Assembly (NCBI RefSeq): GCF_000349205.1
Contig: NZ_APHR01000005.1
Coordinates: 1 to 46,380 of the forward strand
Direction: 5' to 3'
Source: Methylophaga lonarensis MPL
GTDB lineage: Bacteria > Pseudomonadota > Gammaproteobacteria > Nitrosococcales > Methylophagaceae
Length of the DNA: 46,380 nucleotides
Shown one piece after another: positions 30,498 through 40,093 of the stretch. Position numbers and translations under genes: made by a program. Each line of letters begins with the position of its first letter. Position 1 is the first letter of the stretch. Under the pieces are notes generated by a model. That model searched no databases and was not told the origin of the DNA. It saw nothing but the letters and a program-made list of their open reading frames with translations.

Positions 30498-30860
30498 TTA
30501 AATCAAATACCAGAACGGTAACAACATAATGCTGAGAATAAAGCAGAGCAGAATCAGCAGGCCGACAAAGCGCATAGGCGAGGCTTTGATGTTGTCCCAG
30601 AGAGTTGGCTCTTCACCGCGCGCAACTCGGGCTTCATATTCAGCCCGCATTCTGATGGCCCGTTCGGCCTGATAGGCGTCTATGGCTTCCATGGCCAGGG
30701 CTTTGTCTGATGCATTGACCAGCCAGATGGCGGCAACGCCCAAGCCAAAAAATCCAGCAGAAGTTTCGTAGGTATGGAAACCCTGCTGTTCGAGTAATTC
30801 ACGCACTTCTGCGGCTTCATCCTCGGGCACATTGTTAAGCTTAAACAACAGTGTGGCCAT
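30498..30860 (-). CDS. DUF6164-like small membrane protein coupled to the oxidase
   Basis: A 120-residue protein with an N-terminal alpha/beta domain (ATLLFKLNNVPEDEAAEVRE; ETSAGFFGLGVAAIWL) resembling DUF6164/DUF2007-type domains, a charged middle, and one C-terminal membrane helix (about residues 97-119, FVGLLILLCFILSIMLLPFW). Its ATG overlaps the stop of the alternative oxidase gene by one base (TGATG), so the two are probably translationally coupled. Function unknown. Confidence 0.75.
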   Translation of the reverse strand: MATLLFKLNNVPEDEAAEVRELLEQQGFHTYETSAGFFGLGVAAIWLVNASDKALAMEAIDAYQAERAIRMRAEYEARVARGEEPTLWDNIKASPMRFVGLLILLCFILSIMLLPFWYLI

Positions 30861-31492
30861 CAGTGTTTTTTCTGTTGTAGCTGATTAGCAAAATCGTGGT
30901 TTACATCGCGGTGATTGGCTTCGTCATCTCGAACAGCAATGATAATCTCACGCAGCCGGGCATCTGCAGGCAGTTGCCAGTAATCAATGGCGATCTGTGG
31001 TGCCGGCACGTTCTCGTACTTGCCGCTGTCAACGCCAGCAAGATATTCCGTATAGCTGTAGACCGCCTCTTCTTCGAGATAACCAACGATGCGATGAGCT
31101 ACGCGTGACGAGCACATGTACAGCAGGAAAAACAGGTTGTAAAAAACGCCCTGGGCGATGATAACGATGAGCCGTTCAAACCAGCTGGGCTTGGCAATTT
31201 GAATGAAAGTCAGCAGATGCATGCGCTCATTTTCTGCTTCTTCCAGCAGTGTGCGAATCCAACCATCGTCATCCTGCATTTTGCGTAATGAACGCAGGTG
31301 TTGCAGCGCACCTCCCACCATTCCTGGCACTGCGGCGACGGTTTCAAGCACTACGGCTCTGTGACCATAGCGACCTGAAAAAAACACATCTGCAAAAAAA
31401 CGCATAAATTTGACCACACGTAATGCGATGCGATCAGAAAGGCATTGAGGTTGGTGATGAACGCCGCGTTGGATGGCTTCGGATTCAGACAT
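30860..31492 (-). CDS. aox: Alternative oxidase (cyanide-resistant ubiquinol oxidase)
   Basis: A 210-residue di-iron ubiquinol oxidase that passes electrons from quinol to oxygen without pumping protons. All expected ligand motifs are visible: [13 protein letters not shown] (E50), [10 protein letters not shown] (E89, H92), YLEEEAVY (E140/E141) and [12 protein letters not shown] (E191, H194). Hydrophobic stretches between them match interfacial membrane helices. Bacterial homologues occur in scattered marine proteobacteria; in Vibrio fischeri the gene answers to nitric oxide through NsrR. I saw no clear NsrR site, but there is a dyad in the promoter region at 31534-31553. Confidence 0.92.
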   Translation of the reverse strand: MSESEAIQRGVHHQPQCLSDRIALRVVKFMRFFADVFFSGRYGHRAVVLETVAAVPGMVGGALQHLRSLRKMQDDDGWIRTLLEEAENERMHLLTFIQIAKPSWFERLIVIIAQGVFYNLFFLLYMCSSRVAHRIVGYLEEEAVYSYTEYLAGVDSGKYENVPAPQIAIDYWQLPADARLREIIIAVRDDEANHRDVNHDFANQLQQKKH

Positions 31493-31533
31493 GACAGCTA
31501 CTCTCGTAAAATTATTCTATGAGCATAAACGCA

Positions 31534-31553
31534 GCTTGACGCATGTCGCAAGC
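31534..31553. promoter_or_regulatory. Interrupted palindrome in the alternative oxidase promoter region
   Basis: GCTTG-N3-CATG-N3-CAAGC is symmetric at 14 of 20 positions and lies 42 bp before the oxidase start. A minus-strand promoter candidate TTGCGA, 18 bp, TATGCT overlaps it, with the dyad covering the -35 and part of the spacer. A repressor site is plausible; the factor is not recognised. Confidence 0.4.
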
Positions 31554-31600
31554 AACGATGGCTGTATGACCGTGATGCAGGTCTGAAATTCGTAACAAAT

Positions 31601-31635
31601 AAAAAAACGGTGAGCCTGTGGAAGCGCTCACCGTT
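31601..31635 (-). terminator. Intrinsic terminator of the PepSY-like gene
   Basis: AACGGTGAGC (31606-31615) and GCTCACCGTT (31626-31635) are perfect arms with a 10-nt loop. On the minus strand the hairpin is followed by a T run (complement of A 31601-31607). It lies 19 bp past the stop of the gene at 31654. Confidence 0.9.
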
Positions 31636-31653
31636 GATGAGAGGATTTGATGA

Positions 31654-32115
31654 TTATCCTGCGGTTTGTTCGCCGGTCATGGGATCGATTTTCAGTTTGG
31701 TTTTGATACCCAAACCTCTGATTTCTATTTCCCAAACGCCATCATCCAGCTCTGCTTCGGTGATAGTGCCAAGATCGCGTGCTTCGACGGATTCGATGAT
31801 GGCTGACAGTGACATGGCATCTGCCGGGGGCAGAATTTCACTGGTATCATCGGCTTTACGACTGATTTCCGTGCCTGTGCGTGGGTTGATATCCAGCTCG
31901 TAACAACTGCGCTGACTGCTGCAGACTTTGACTTCAAACACGTCATCATCGAACTCTGCTTCAATGATTTGCCCAAGATCCATCGCTTCAACTGACTTAA
32001 TCAGTGATGAGAAAGATTGACTGCCGATCGGCGGGTAATCGCCAGCCTGGACGCTGGCACCTGCCATCAGCATGGATGCAGACAGGATTAAGGTACTCAA
32101 TTTAGTGGTGTTCAT
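31654..32115 (-). CDS. Exported protein with two PepSY-like repeats
   Basis: A 153-residue protein with a signal peptide (1-24, ending VQA) and two tandem copies of a PepSY-like unit (about residues 35-87 and 102-153). Each reads SVEAxDLGxIxEAExDDxVxEx followed by a strand and a D-P-x-T-G turn (INPRTGTE, IDPMTGEQ). The first copy has two extra cysteines (65, 71). PepSY domains are often inhibitory or chaperone-like in the periplasm. The target is unknown. It is transcribed alone, divergent from glnE, with its own terminator. Confidence 0.75.
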   Translation of the reverse strand: MNTTKLSTLILSASMLMAGASVQAGDYPPIGSQSFSSLIKSVEAMDLGQIIEAEFDDDVFEVKVCSSQRSCYELDINPRTGTEISRKADDTSEILPPADAMSLSAIIESVEARDLGTITEAELDDGVWEIEIRGLGIKTKLKIDPMTGEQTAG

Positions 32116-32285
32116 GGCTTCTCCTTTAATTTTAAGTTGCCGATGCTCGATGTTCAGGAAGAGCTTAACGTCTTGAAATTAATCAAAGCTTAAACAGTGC
32201 AAGGAGCGGATTTTGCCGTGAACATGGTGATTATGCCTGCGCTCGGCTAACATCACGGGCATTAACTGCAAAACAGGTATTTAAA

Positions 32286-35108
32286 GTGGTGGCCCCGGTA
32301 AATACATCAGAACAATGGCAATTCATTCTGCAACAGCTGCCCGAGCTTGCCAGCTCAGCTGATCGGGTACTGGAAGGGAGTGATTATGTGACCCAGTGGG
32401 GGCAACGCAACCCTGACGCCGCCGTGGAATGGCTAAAACAGGCGGACATTGAGTCAGTCTATTCGCAGCAGATGATTGCTGAATTACTGCAATCAAGATT
32501 GGCTGAGGTCACAGAAGAAGCGACATTGCACCGAGTGCTCAGAGTGTTTCGACAACAGCAGATGGTGCGCATTATCTGGAGAGATTTAGCCGGTTGGGCC
32601 GATCTCGCCGAAACGACTCGTGACCTGTCTCTAATGGCAGATGCCTGCATTGAGCAAACACTGAAACTGTTGCATCAGTGGCATTCACAACAATTTGGCG
32701 AGCCTTGTAATGCAGATGGACATCAACAGGAGCTGATTGTGCTGGGCATGGGTAAGCTCGGTGCTGGTGAACTCAATCTGTCTTCCGATATTGATCTCAT
32801 TTTCACTTATCCAGAGGATGGCACCACTAACTATCCTCAGCGCAGTCTGAGTAATGAGGAGTTCTTCACCCGGCTAGGACGAAAACTGATTCAAGCGCTT
32901 GATAATACAACGGTCGATGGCTTTGTGTTTCGAGTGGATATGCGACTGAGGCCATTTGGTGATGCCGGTGCATTGGCGGCGAGTTTTGACGCATTGGAAG
33001 ATTATTACCAGACCCAAGGGCGTGAGTGGGAACGCTACGCCATGATCAAGGCCAGAGCCATCACCGGATCAGCAGTTAATCGCCAGGCAATCAGTGATTT
33101 GCTCAGACCTTTTGTTTACAGACGCTATCTTGATTACGGCATGTTTGACTCGCTCAGGGAAATGAAGTCAATGATTGCCGCACAGCTCCATCGCAAAGGC
33201 ATGGAAGACAATATCAAACTGGGTGCGGGTGGCATCCGCGAAATCGAGTTTATCGGTCAGGTATTTCAGCTGATCTACGGCGGTAGAGACAAACCTCTGC
33301 AACAACGACCGATTCTGACCATTCTTGATTTGCTGGCCGAACGCAAACTGCTGTCGAAATATGCCGTGAATGAGCTTAAGCAAGCCTATGTTTTTCTGCG
33401 AAGAGCAGAGCATCGAATCCAGGCATACGCAGATCAGCAGACGCACCTTTTGCCGAAGGAGGATGGGGCAAAACTGCGGCTTGCCATGGCAATGGGCTTT
33501 ACTGACTGGCAAGCATTCAGTCATCAGCTGTCGCAGCATAGGCGTATGGTGCACAGTCATTTTGAACAGTTGTTGACGGCGCCTCAGGCTGGGCAGGAAA
33601 GTGAACTGGCCTCAGATTTACTCTCTGCAGATGAGGGCGAGTTACAGCAATATCTGCAACAGTTAGGTTATGCCGAGTCGGATGTCAGTCAACAGCGCTT
33701 GAACCAGTTATTGCAGAGCCATACCTGTCGTAATTTGAGTCAGACCGGGCGGGGACGATTGAAAAACCTGTTGCCATTGCTGATTCAGGCTGCGGCCAAT
33801 GTTGAAGAGCCGGATGTCTGTCTGGCTCGGCTGATACCGCTGCTCGAGGCCATCATGCGCCGTTCGGCTTATATGGCATTGCTGGTGGAAAATCCTCTGG
33901 CCTTGTCTCAGTTGATAAAACTCTGTGCCGCCAGCCCGATGATTAGTCATTTATTGGCTCGATACCCGGTATTGCTGGACGAGTTGCTGGATCCTCGCAG
34001 TCTTTATGATGTTCCGGAGCGAGCGGCACAAAGTGCTGCCCTGGATCAGCTGCTTGCTTCTGTAGACGAGCAGGATCTTGAACAGCAAATGAATCGTTTA
34101 CGCGAGTTCAGGCAAATTTCCACGTTGCATGTGGCTGCGGCAGATGTCACTGGCGTGTTGCCTTTGATGCGGGTGGGCGATCAGCTTACTGAGCTGGCTG
34201 AAATTCAACTGGATCGCGTGTTGCGTCTTGCCTGGAAACATCTCGTGCAGCGCCATGGGAGACCCGCAGGAGTCAACAGTGATGAGCCCGAGCAATCTGG
34301 CTTTGCAATTCTGGCCTACGGAAAGTTAGGTGGTCTGGAGTTAGGCTATGGTTCTGATCTTGATTTGGTGTTTGTTTATGATGACAGCTCTGCCGGCATG
34401 ACCGACGGTGACCGTCCAGTAGAGGCCATTGTCTTTTACACCCGGTTGGGGCAGAGGCTTATCCATCTTCTGAATACGCTGACGCCGGGCGGTGTGCTCT
34501 ATGATGTTGATATGCGCCTGAGACCGGACGGCGCTTCCGGCCTTTTGGTCAGTCCTTTGTCAGGGTTTGCTGAGTATCAATGTTCAGAAGCCTGGACATG
34601 GGAGCATCAGGCACTGGTCAGAGCCCGCTGTGTTGCTGGTGACATTTTGTTGTCAGAAAAATTGAAGCAGGTTCGGCATCAGGTGTTATCAAAACCGAGA
34701 GACATACAACAGTTGGCTATTGAAGTGCAGGAGATGCGCGACAAGATGCGTCAGCAACTGGATAAGTCTGATGAGCAGTGGTTTGACCTCAAGCAGGGAA
34801 AAGGTGGCATTACCGATATCGAATTCCTGGTGCAATTTGCCGTACTTGCCTGGTCGTCAAACTTGCCTGAGTTGCTGGTTTACACTGATAATATAAGGAT
34901 TTTGGATTCACTGGTCACCGCAGGTAAGTTAACCGAGCAGGAAGGCAGTGCATTAGCCGACGCCTACCGGTTTTACCGGAGTCGCGCTAACCATGCGGTT
35001 TTGCAGGAACGGCCAGCGTTGGTACACCCGGAAGAGATCAAGCATCACAGAGAGCAGGTATTAGACATTTGGCGGCGCTGGCTGGATATGCAATCAGACG
35101 GCAAATAA
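32286..35108 (+). CDS. glnE: Bifunctional glutamine synthetase adenylyltransferase / adenylyl-removing enzyme
   Basis: A 940-residue protein (E. coli about 946) that adds AMP to glutamine synthetase or removes it, according to nitrogen status signalled by PII. The two nucleotidyltransferase halves are plain: VLGMGKLGAGELNLSSDIDL near residues 155-175 (adenylyl removal) and AYGKLGGLELGYGSDLDLVF near 675-697 (adenylylation). The start is GTG 32286 or the next GTG 32289, with AGG eight bases before. It leads a long co-directional run; ilvE follows 23 bp later, as in Pseudomonas. Confidence 0.96.
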   Translation: MVAPVNTSEQWQFILQQLPELASSADRVLEGSDYVTQWGQRNPDAAVEWLKQADIESVYSQQMIAELLQSRLAEVTEEATLHRVLRVFRQQQMVRIIWRDLAGWADLAETTRDLSLMADACIEQTLKLLHQWHSQQFGEPCNADGHQQELIVLGMGKLGAGELNLSSDIDLIFTYPEDGTTNYPQRSLSNEEFFTRLGRKLIQALDNTTVDGFVFRVDMRLRPFGDAGALAASFDALEDYYQTQGREWERYAMIKARAITGSAVNRQAISDLLRPFVYRRYLDYGMFDSLREMKSMIAAQLHRKGMEDNIKLGAGGIREIEFIGQVFQLIYGGRDKPLQQRPILTILDLLAERKLLSKYAVNELKQAYVFLRRAEHRIQAYADQQTHLLPKEDGAKLRLAMAMGFTDWQAFSHQLSQHRRMVHSHFEQLLTAPQAGQESELASDLLSADEGELQQYLQQLGYAESDVSQQRLNQLLQSHTCRNLSQTGRGRLKNLLPLLIQAAANVEEPDVCLARLIPLLEAIMRRSAYMALLVENPLALSQLIKLCAASPMISHLLARYPVLLDELLDPRSLYDVPERAAQSAALDQLLASVDEQDLEQQMNRLREFRQISTLHVAAADVTGVLPLMRVGDQLTELAEIQLDRVLRLAWKHLVQRHGRPAGVNSDEPEQSGFAILAYGKLGGLELGYGSDLDLVFVYDDSSAGMTDGDRPVEAIVFYTRLGQRLIHLLNTLTPGGVLYDVDMRLRPDGASGLLVSPLSGFAEYQCSEAWTWEHQALVRARCVAGDILLSEKLKQVRHQVLSKPRDIQQLAIEVQEMRDKMRQQLDKSDEQWFDLKQGKGGITDIEFLVQFAVLAWSSNLPELLVYTDNIRILDSLVTAGKLTEQEGSALADAYRFYRSRANHAVLQERPALVHPEEIKHHREQVLDIWRRWLDMQSDGK

Positions 35109-35131
35109 CACAACAGACAAAGTAGGTGGAT

Positions 35132-36067
35132 ATGGCAGTAGTAACAATGGCAGATCGGGATGGCGTTATCTGGTTGGATGGCGAATTTGTGCCTTGGCGT
35201 GAAGCCAAAGTTCATGTGCTGACTCACACGCTGCATTACGGTATGGGTGTGTTTGAGGGTGTTAGAGCCTATAAAACTGATCAAGGCACCGCTATTTTTC
35301 GTTTGCAGGAGCATACGGACCGTTTGTTCCGCAGCGCCAAGATTCTTGGTATGAAAATGCCGTTTGACAAGCAGACACTGAATGATGCGCAACGAGCTGT
35401 GGTGCGTGATAACAAGCTGGAATCTGCCTATATTCGTCCGATGTGTTTTTATGGTTCGGAAGGCATGGGGATTCGCGCTGACAATCTGAATACGCACGTC
35501 ATGATTGCTGCCTGGCATTGGGGCGCTTACCTGGGTGAAGAGAATATGACCAAGGGGATTCGAATCAAGACATCCTCATTCACGCGTCATCACGTCAATA
35601 TCACCATGTGTAAGGCTAAAGCCAACGGCAACTACATGAACTCCATGATGGCGCTGCAGGAAGCGGTGAGCTGTGGGTATGACGAAGCGCTGCTATTGGA
35701 TGCTCAGGGGTTTGTGACCGAGGGCAGCGGTGAAAACTTCTTTATGGTTCGTGACGGCGTTTTGTACACACCTGAACTGACCTCAGCGCTTGAGGGTATT
35801 ACGCGTGATACGGTCATTCGCCTTGCACATGATATCGGTCTGAAAGTAGTGGAAAAACGTATCACTCGTGATGAAGTTTACATTGCAGATGAGGCCTTCT
35901 TTACTGGCACAGCCGCAGAGGTCACACCGATTCGTGAACTGGATAACCGGCCAATCGGCAGTGGTGCACGTGGTCCGATAACTGAGCAGTTGCAAAGCAT
36001 GTATTTCGACCAGGTGTACGGTCGTAGCGAATACTATCGTGACTGGAACACGCTGGTCAGTGACTGA
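35132..36067 (+). CDS. ilvE: Branched-chain amino acid aminotransferase
   Basis: PLP-dependent class IV aminotransferase for the last step of Leu, Ile and Val synthesis. About 311 residues with the conserved LTHTLHYGMGVFEGVRAY, the lysine region TMCKAKANGNYMNSMMALQE, EGSGENFFMV and TRDEVYIADEAFFTGTAAEV. Start ATG 35132 lies just after AGGTGG; ATG 35147 (MADRDGV) is an alternative that fits homologues. It is close to the Pseudomonas form, and ilvD elsewhere in the window serves the same pathway. Confidence 0.95.
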   Translation: MAVVTMADRDGVIWLDGEFVPWREAKVHVLTHTLHYGMGVFEGVRAYKTDQGTAIFRLQEHTDRLFRSAKILGMKMPFDKQTLNDAQRAVVRDNKLESAYIRPMCFYGSEGMGIRADNLNTHVMIAAWHWGAYLGEENMTKGIRIKTSSFTRHHVNITMCKAKANGNYMNSMMALQEAVSCGYDEALLLDAQGFVTEGSGENFFMVRDGVLYTPELTSALEGITRDTVIRLAHDIGLKVVEKRITRDEVYIADEAFFTGTAAEVTPIRELDNRPIGSGARGPITEQLQSMYFDQVYGRSEYYRDWNTLVSD

Positions 36068-36107
36068 GTTTAATCAATCCACCAACATCTGAGAGGCAGA
36101 CAGAGTA

Positions 36108-36851
36108 ATGGCAGGGCACAGTAAATGGGCCAACATCCAGCACCGTAAAGGTGCTCAAGACGCAAAGCGCGGCAAGCTTTTTACCAAGTTGATTCGTGAA
36201 ATCACCGTGGCGGCCCGCATGGGCGGCAGTGATGCTGCGACCAATCCCCGCTTGCGTGCGGCAATTGATAAGGCTTTGGGCAATAACATGACCAAAGACG
36301 TCATCGAGCGGGCAACCAAGCGTGGTGCAGGTGAAGTTGAAGGTGCAAACTACGAGGAAATTCGTTACGAAGGATACGGCCCCAACGGTATTGCCATCAT
36401 GCTTGACTGCATGACTGATAACAGAAACCGGACAGTGGCTGAAGTCCGCCATGTTTTCAGTAAACGTGGCGGTAACATGGGCACTGATGGCTCAGTCGCC
36501 TACCTGTTTAACAAAAAAGGCATTATCAGTTTTGCCGAGGGTGCCGATGAAGACGCCATCATGGAAGTTGCGTTGGAAGCCGGCGCAGAAGACATTGTGA
36601 CCAACGAGGATGGCTCAGTGGATGTGTTTACATCCCCCGAAGATTACGCAGCGGTGAAAGATGCGATTGATGCCGCAGGCATTGAAGTTCGCTCAGCAGA
36701 AGTCACCATGCACCCCGATACAACAGTTAGTCTGGAGCTGGAAGACGCACAAAAAGCCCTGGCAATGATCGAGGCCTTTGAAGATCTCGACGATGTTCAG
36801 CAGGTCTACACCAACGCTGACTTCTCGGATGAGGTAATGGCTCAGCTCTAG
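36108..36851 (+). CDS. yebC: YebC/PmpR-family protein
   Basis: A 247-residue protein beginning [20 protein letters not shown], the strict family signature, with [16 protein letters not shown] in the middle. YebC proteins act as transcriptional regulators or, as shown more recently, as translation factors that relieve ribosome stalling. It lies 15 bp before ruvC, its usual partner. Confidence 0.97.
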   Translation: MAGHSKWANIQHRKGAQDAKRGKLFTKLIREITVAARMGGSDAATNPRLRAAIDKALGNNMTKDVIERATKRGAGEVEGANYEEIRYEGYGPNGIAIMLDCMTDNRNRTVAEVRHVFSKRGGNMGTDGSVAYLFNKKGIISFAEGADEDAIMEVALEAGAEDIVTNEDGSVDVFTSPEDYAAVKDAIDAAGIEVRSAEVTMHPDTTVSLELEDAQKALAMIEAFEDLDDVQQVYTNADFSDEVMAQL

Positions 36852-36866
36852 CTGAATGCCACTGAC

Positions 36867-37404
36867 ATGCCACGAATTTTAGGTGTCGACCCAGGTTCAC
36901 GAAAAACCGGTTTTGGCATTATTGAACTTGATGGCAAACGTATCTCACATGTCGTGAATGGTCGGCTGATGGTGGGAGATGGCGAGTTTGCCGACCGACT
37001 GAAACAGATATTCGATGGATTGACGGACCTCATTACTCGTTACCAGCCCGAAATTATGGTGGTCGAACAAGTGTTTTTGCACAAAAATGCTGACTCAGCG
37101 CTTAAACTCGGGCAGGCAAGGGGGGGCGGCTATTTGTGCGGCAGTCAATCAGCAACTGCTGGTTCATGAATACACCGCAACACAGATAAAAAAAGCGGTA
37201 GTAGGCAATGGTCATGCCAGCAAGGCACAAATTCAGTACATGATGTCTGTGATGTTAAAACTGCCCGAGCCACCGGTTGAGGATGCCGCCGATGCCTTGG
37301 CCTGTGCACTGACACATGCCAACCATCAGTCCTTGGGCACAACTATTCAACGTTTGCCGGAAGGCATGCGCACCAGCCGCCGTGGAGGGCGTTATAGCCG
37401 ATGA
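36867..37404 (+). CDS. ruvC: Holliday junction resolvase RuvC, one frameshift in a G run
   Basis: Endonuclease that cuts RuvAB-bound Holliday junctions. The start [19 protein letters not shown] carries the first catalytic Asp (D8), VVEQVF carries a catalytic Glu, and [14 protein letters not shown] carries the C-terminal acidic residues. The frame is interrupted at seven G (37120-37126). With six G it reads [20 protein letters not shown] without a break. Corrected length is about 178 residues. The stop overlaps ruvA by 4 bp. The defect is most likely technical. Confidence 0.95.
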
Positions 37405-37997
37405 TTGGTCGCTTGAGAGGTAACATCATAGAAAAGCAGCCACCTGAGCTGGTATTGGATGTGCAGGGTGTCGGCTATGAATTATCTGCGCCGATGTCGA
37501 CATTTGTGAATTTGCCCGCATTGCATGAAAGCGTCACGCTTTATACTCACATGGTGGTTCGGGAAGATGCCCAGTTACTCTATGGTTTTATCAGCGAGCG
37601 TGAGCGATTGTTGTTTCGGAGTCTGCTCAAGGTCAATGGAGTTGGCGCCAAACTGGCATTAACAATATTGTCTGGCAGTGATGTCGACAGTTTTGCCAGA
37701 AGCGTGGCTGAGGGGGACACGGCCAGTCTTACTCGTCTACCGGGTGTCGGCAAGAAAACTGCTGAACGACTGATTGTCGAAATGCGTGACAGACTCAAGG
37801 AGGTCGGCACTGCGATGGGGCTGGATGCAACCATGACCAGCAATATGCCGGATAACAAAGGTAATCGTAATGATGCCGTTGAGGCACTGGTGGCCTTGGG
37901 TTACAAGCCGGCTGAGGCGGACAAAATGATCCGCGCTGTGGCTGCGGATGATTTGAGTACAGAACAGCTAATAAGACAAGCTCTGCAGAGAAGCTGA
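37401..37997 (+). CDS. ruvA: Holliday junction DNA helicase subunit RuvA
   Basis: A 198-residue tetrameric junction-binding protein. [21 protein letters not shown] opens the OB-fold domain, followed by two helix-hairpin-helix motifs ([32 protein letters not shown]) and a C-terminal RuvB-binding domain ([17 protein letters not shown]). It begins within the ruvC stop and ends 2 bp before ruvB. Confidence 0.98.
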   Translation: MIGRLRGNIIEKQPPELVLDVQGVGYELSAPMSTFVNLPALHESVTLYTHMVVREDAQLLYGFISERERLLFRSLLKVNGVGAKLALTILSGSDVDSFARSVAEGDTASLTRLPGVGKKTAERLIVEMRDRLKEVGTAMGLDATMTSNMPDNKGNRNDAVEALVALGYKPAEADKMIRAVAADDLSTEQLIRQALQRS

Positions 37998-37999
37998 AC

Positions 38000-39013
38000 A
38001 TGGATGAACGGTTTATAACAGCCCAATCGATGCCTGAAGAAGAACGTCAGGATCGAGCCATTCGTCCGGTCAAACTTAGCGATTACATCGGGCAACCGGT
38101 TGTTCGTGAGCAGATGGAATTGTTTGTCTCCGCGGCACGAAATCGTTCAGAAGCGCTTGATCATACATTGATTTTTGGCCCCCCCGGATTGGGTAAAACG
38201 ACCCTGGCCCACATCATCGCCAATGAGATGGGTGTCAATCTCAAACAAACCTCAGGGCCGGTACTTGAACGTCCGGGAGATTTGGCCGCCTTGCTGACCA
38301 ATCTTGAACCCAACGATGTCTTGTTTGTCGACGAGATTCATCGGCTTAGCCCGGTGGTTGAAGAAGTGCTTTATCCGGCGATGGAAGACTATCAGATCGA
38401 CATCATGATCGGTGAGGGGCCTGCTGCGCGGTCCATCAAGCTCGATCTGGAACCTTTCACGCTGGTCGGGGCAACGACACGAGCAGGTTCATTGACTTCG
38501 CCGCTGCGAGATCGATTTGGAATCGTGCAGCGGCTTGAGTTTTACAACACCGAAGATCTCAGTACCATCGTTCAGCGAAGCGCTCGTATTCTGGGCGTCA
38601 GCCTTGAAGTGGGCGGCAGTCATGAAATTGCCCGACGCTCTCGTGGAACGCCGCGCATCGCCAACAGATTGCTACGTCGCGTGCGCGATTTTGCCGAAGT
38701 CAGATTTGATGGTGCCGTCACAGCTGAGGTGGCACGCCAGGCACTTGATTTACTTGACGTAGATAACTACGGCTTTGATATGCTAGACCGCAAATTATTG
38801 CTGGCTATCATCGAAAAGTTTTCCGGTGGTCCGGTGGGACTGGATAACCTTGCGGCAGCTATCGGTGAAGAGCGAGGCACGATAGAAGATGTCATTGAAC
38901 CCTTCCTGATTCAGGAGGGGTTTATTATGCGAACGCCACGGGGTCGAGTTGCGACACGACGCGCGTGGTTGCATTTGGGATTAACACCGACACTTGAGCT
39001 GGATGGCCAGTAA
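38000..39013 (+). CDS. ruvB: Holliday junction DNA helicase subunit RuvB
   Basis: A 337-residue AAA+ motor for branch migration. Walker A is [12 protein letters not shown], Walker [10 protein letters not shown], sensor I VGATTRAG, with the arginine finger in SPLRDRFGI and a winged-helix C-terminus ([20 protein letters not shown]). Full length for the family. Confidence 0.98.
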   Translation: MDERFITAQSMPEEERQDRAIRPVKLSDYIGQPVVREQMELFVSAARNRSEALDHTLIFGPPGLGKTTLAHIIANEMGVNLKQTSGPVLERPGDLAALLTNLEPNDVLFVDEIHRLSPVVEEVLYPAMEDYQIDIMIGEGPAARSIKLDLEPFTLVGATTRAGSLTSPLRDRFGIVQRLEFYNTEDLSTIVQRSARILGVSLEVGGSHEIARRSRGTPRIANRLLRRVRDFAEVRFDGAVTAEVARQALDLLDVDNYGFDMLDRKLLLAIIEKFSGGPVGLDNLAAAIGEERGTIEDVIEPFLIQEGFIMRTPRGRVATRRAWLHLGLTPTLELDGQ

Positions 39014-39016
39014 CAG

Positions 39017-39421
39017 ATGAATTTGTTTGAATGGCCAGTGCGTGTCTACTACGAAGATACCGACAGCGGTGGTGTGGTCTATCACTCGAATTACCTCCGG
39101 TTTATGGAGCGGGCACGAACAGAGTGGCTTCGGGCGCTGGGTTTTGAACAGGACGCCCTGTTGATGGAGCATGATTGCCTGTTTGCTGTGCATTCAATGC
39201 AGTTGAATTTTCGCCGTCCGGCCCGATTTAACGATGCCTTGACAGTGAAGTCTGAATTATTAGCCGCTGGTGGTGCCAGCTTGCAGTTTGAGCAGTTGAT
39301 TTATCGCAAGGATGAACTGTTGTGTCAGGCAACAGTCAGAATTGCTTGTCTGGATGCGCAAAGGTTTCGGCCAAAACCGATTCCTTCTTTTATATTGACG
39401 GAGATGCAACGTGGGTGGTGA
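39017..39421 (+). CDS. ybgC: Tol-Pal-associated acyl-CoA thioesterase
   Basis: A 134-residue hotdog-fold thioesterase with the YbgC motif YYEDTDSGGVVYHSNYLRFMERART (catalytic Asp in TDSGG). It hydrolyses acyl-CoA or acyl-carrier thioesters and is linked to phospholipid metabolism at the cytoplasmic face. It overlaps tolQ by 11 bp, the standard tol-pal arrangement. Confidence 0.95.
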   Translation: MNLFEWPVRVYYEDTDSGGVVYHSNYLRFMERARTEWLRALGFEQDALLMEHDCLFAVHSMQLNFRRPARFNDALTVKSELLAAGGASLQFEQLIYRKDELLCQATVRIACLDAQRFRPKPIPSFILTEMQRGW

Positions 39422-40079
39422 TTTATCTGTAATTAGCCTGATTGCCGAAGCCAGTCTACTGGTCCAGCTTGTCATGCTGTGTCTGGTCCTGATTTCAATT
39501 TATTCATGGACGATTATCTTCAAAAAGCGTGCAGAGTTGGCTCAGGCCAAACGTGATGCAGATGAATTTGAGGATAAGTTCTGGTCGGGCAATGAGCTGA
39601 ACAAACTCTACGAGGAGATCAGTGCAAAGCCACATGCCAGTCGTGGGATGGAAGGTATTTTTGAGGTCGGTTTCAAGGAGTTTGTCCGACTGAAAAAAAC
39701 GTCCTCTGATTCAAATTATGTTCTGGATGGTTCTCAACGTGTGATGCGGATCGCGCTGGCTCGTGAAATTGACCAACTTGAAGTTTCCTTACCCTTCCTG
39801 GCAACAGCCGGTTCTACCAGCCCTTATATCGGCTTGTTCGGAACAGTGTGGGGCATTATGAATTCATTTCGTGCTCTCGGAAACGTGCAACAAGCAACAT
39901 TGGCGATGGTCGCGCCGGGTATTGCCGAGGCGCTGATTGCAACAGCGATGGGTCTTTTTGCGGCAATTCCCGCGGTTATCGCCTACAACCGATACTCGCA
40001 CGAAGTGGAGCGATTGATTAATCGTTACGACACTTTCCTCGAAGAGTTTTCGTCGATCCTGCAACGTCAACACGGCTAG
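39411..40079 (+). CDS. tolQ: TolQ, proton-channel subunit of Tol-Pal
   Basis: A 222-residue inner-membrane protein of the MotA/TolQ/ExbB family with three membrane helices (about 13-35, 135-155 and 170-195) and the conserved FLATAGSTSPYIGLFGTVWG and GIAEALIATAMGLFAAIPAV. The start is GTG 39411, seven bases after GGAG, inside ybgC. With TolR it uses proton flow to power TolA. Confidence 0.96.
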   Translation: MGGDLSVISLIAEASLLVQLVMLCLVLISIYSWTIIFKKRAELAQAKRDADEFEDKFWSGNELNKLYEEISAKPHASRGMEGIFEVGFKEFVRLKKTSSDSNYVLDGSQRVMRIALAREIDQLEVSLPFLATAGSTSPYIGLFGTVWGIMNSFRALGNVQQATLAMVAPGIAEALIATAMGLFAAIPAVIAYNRYSHEVERLINRYDTFLEEFSSILQRQHG

Positions 40080-40093
40080 GTCGAGGTTTTCAA

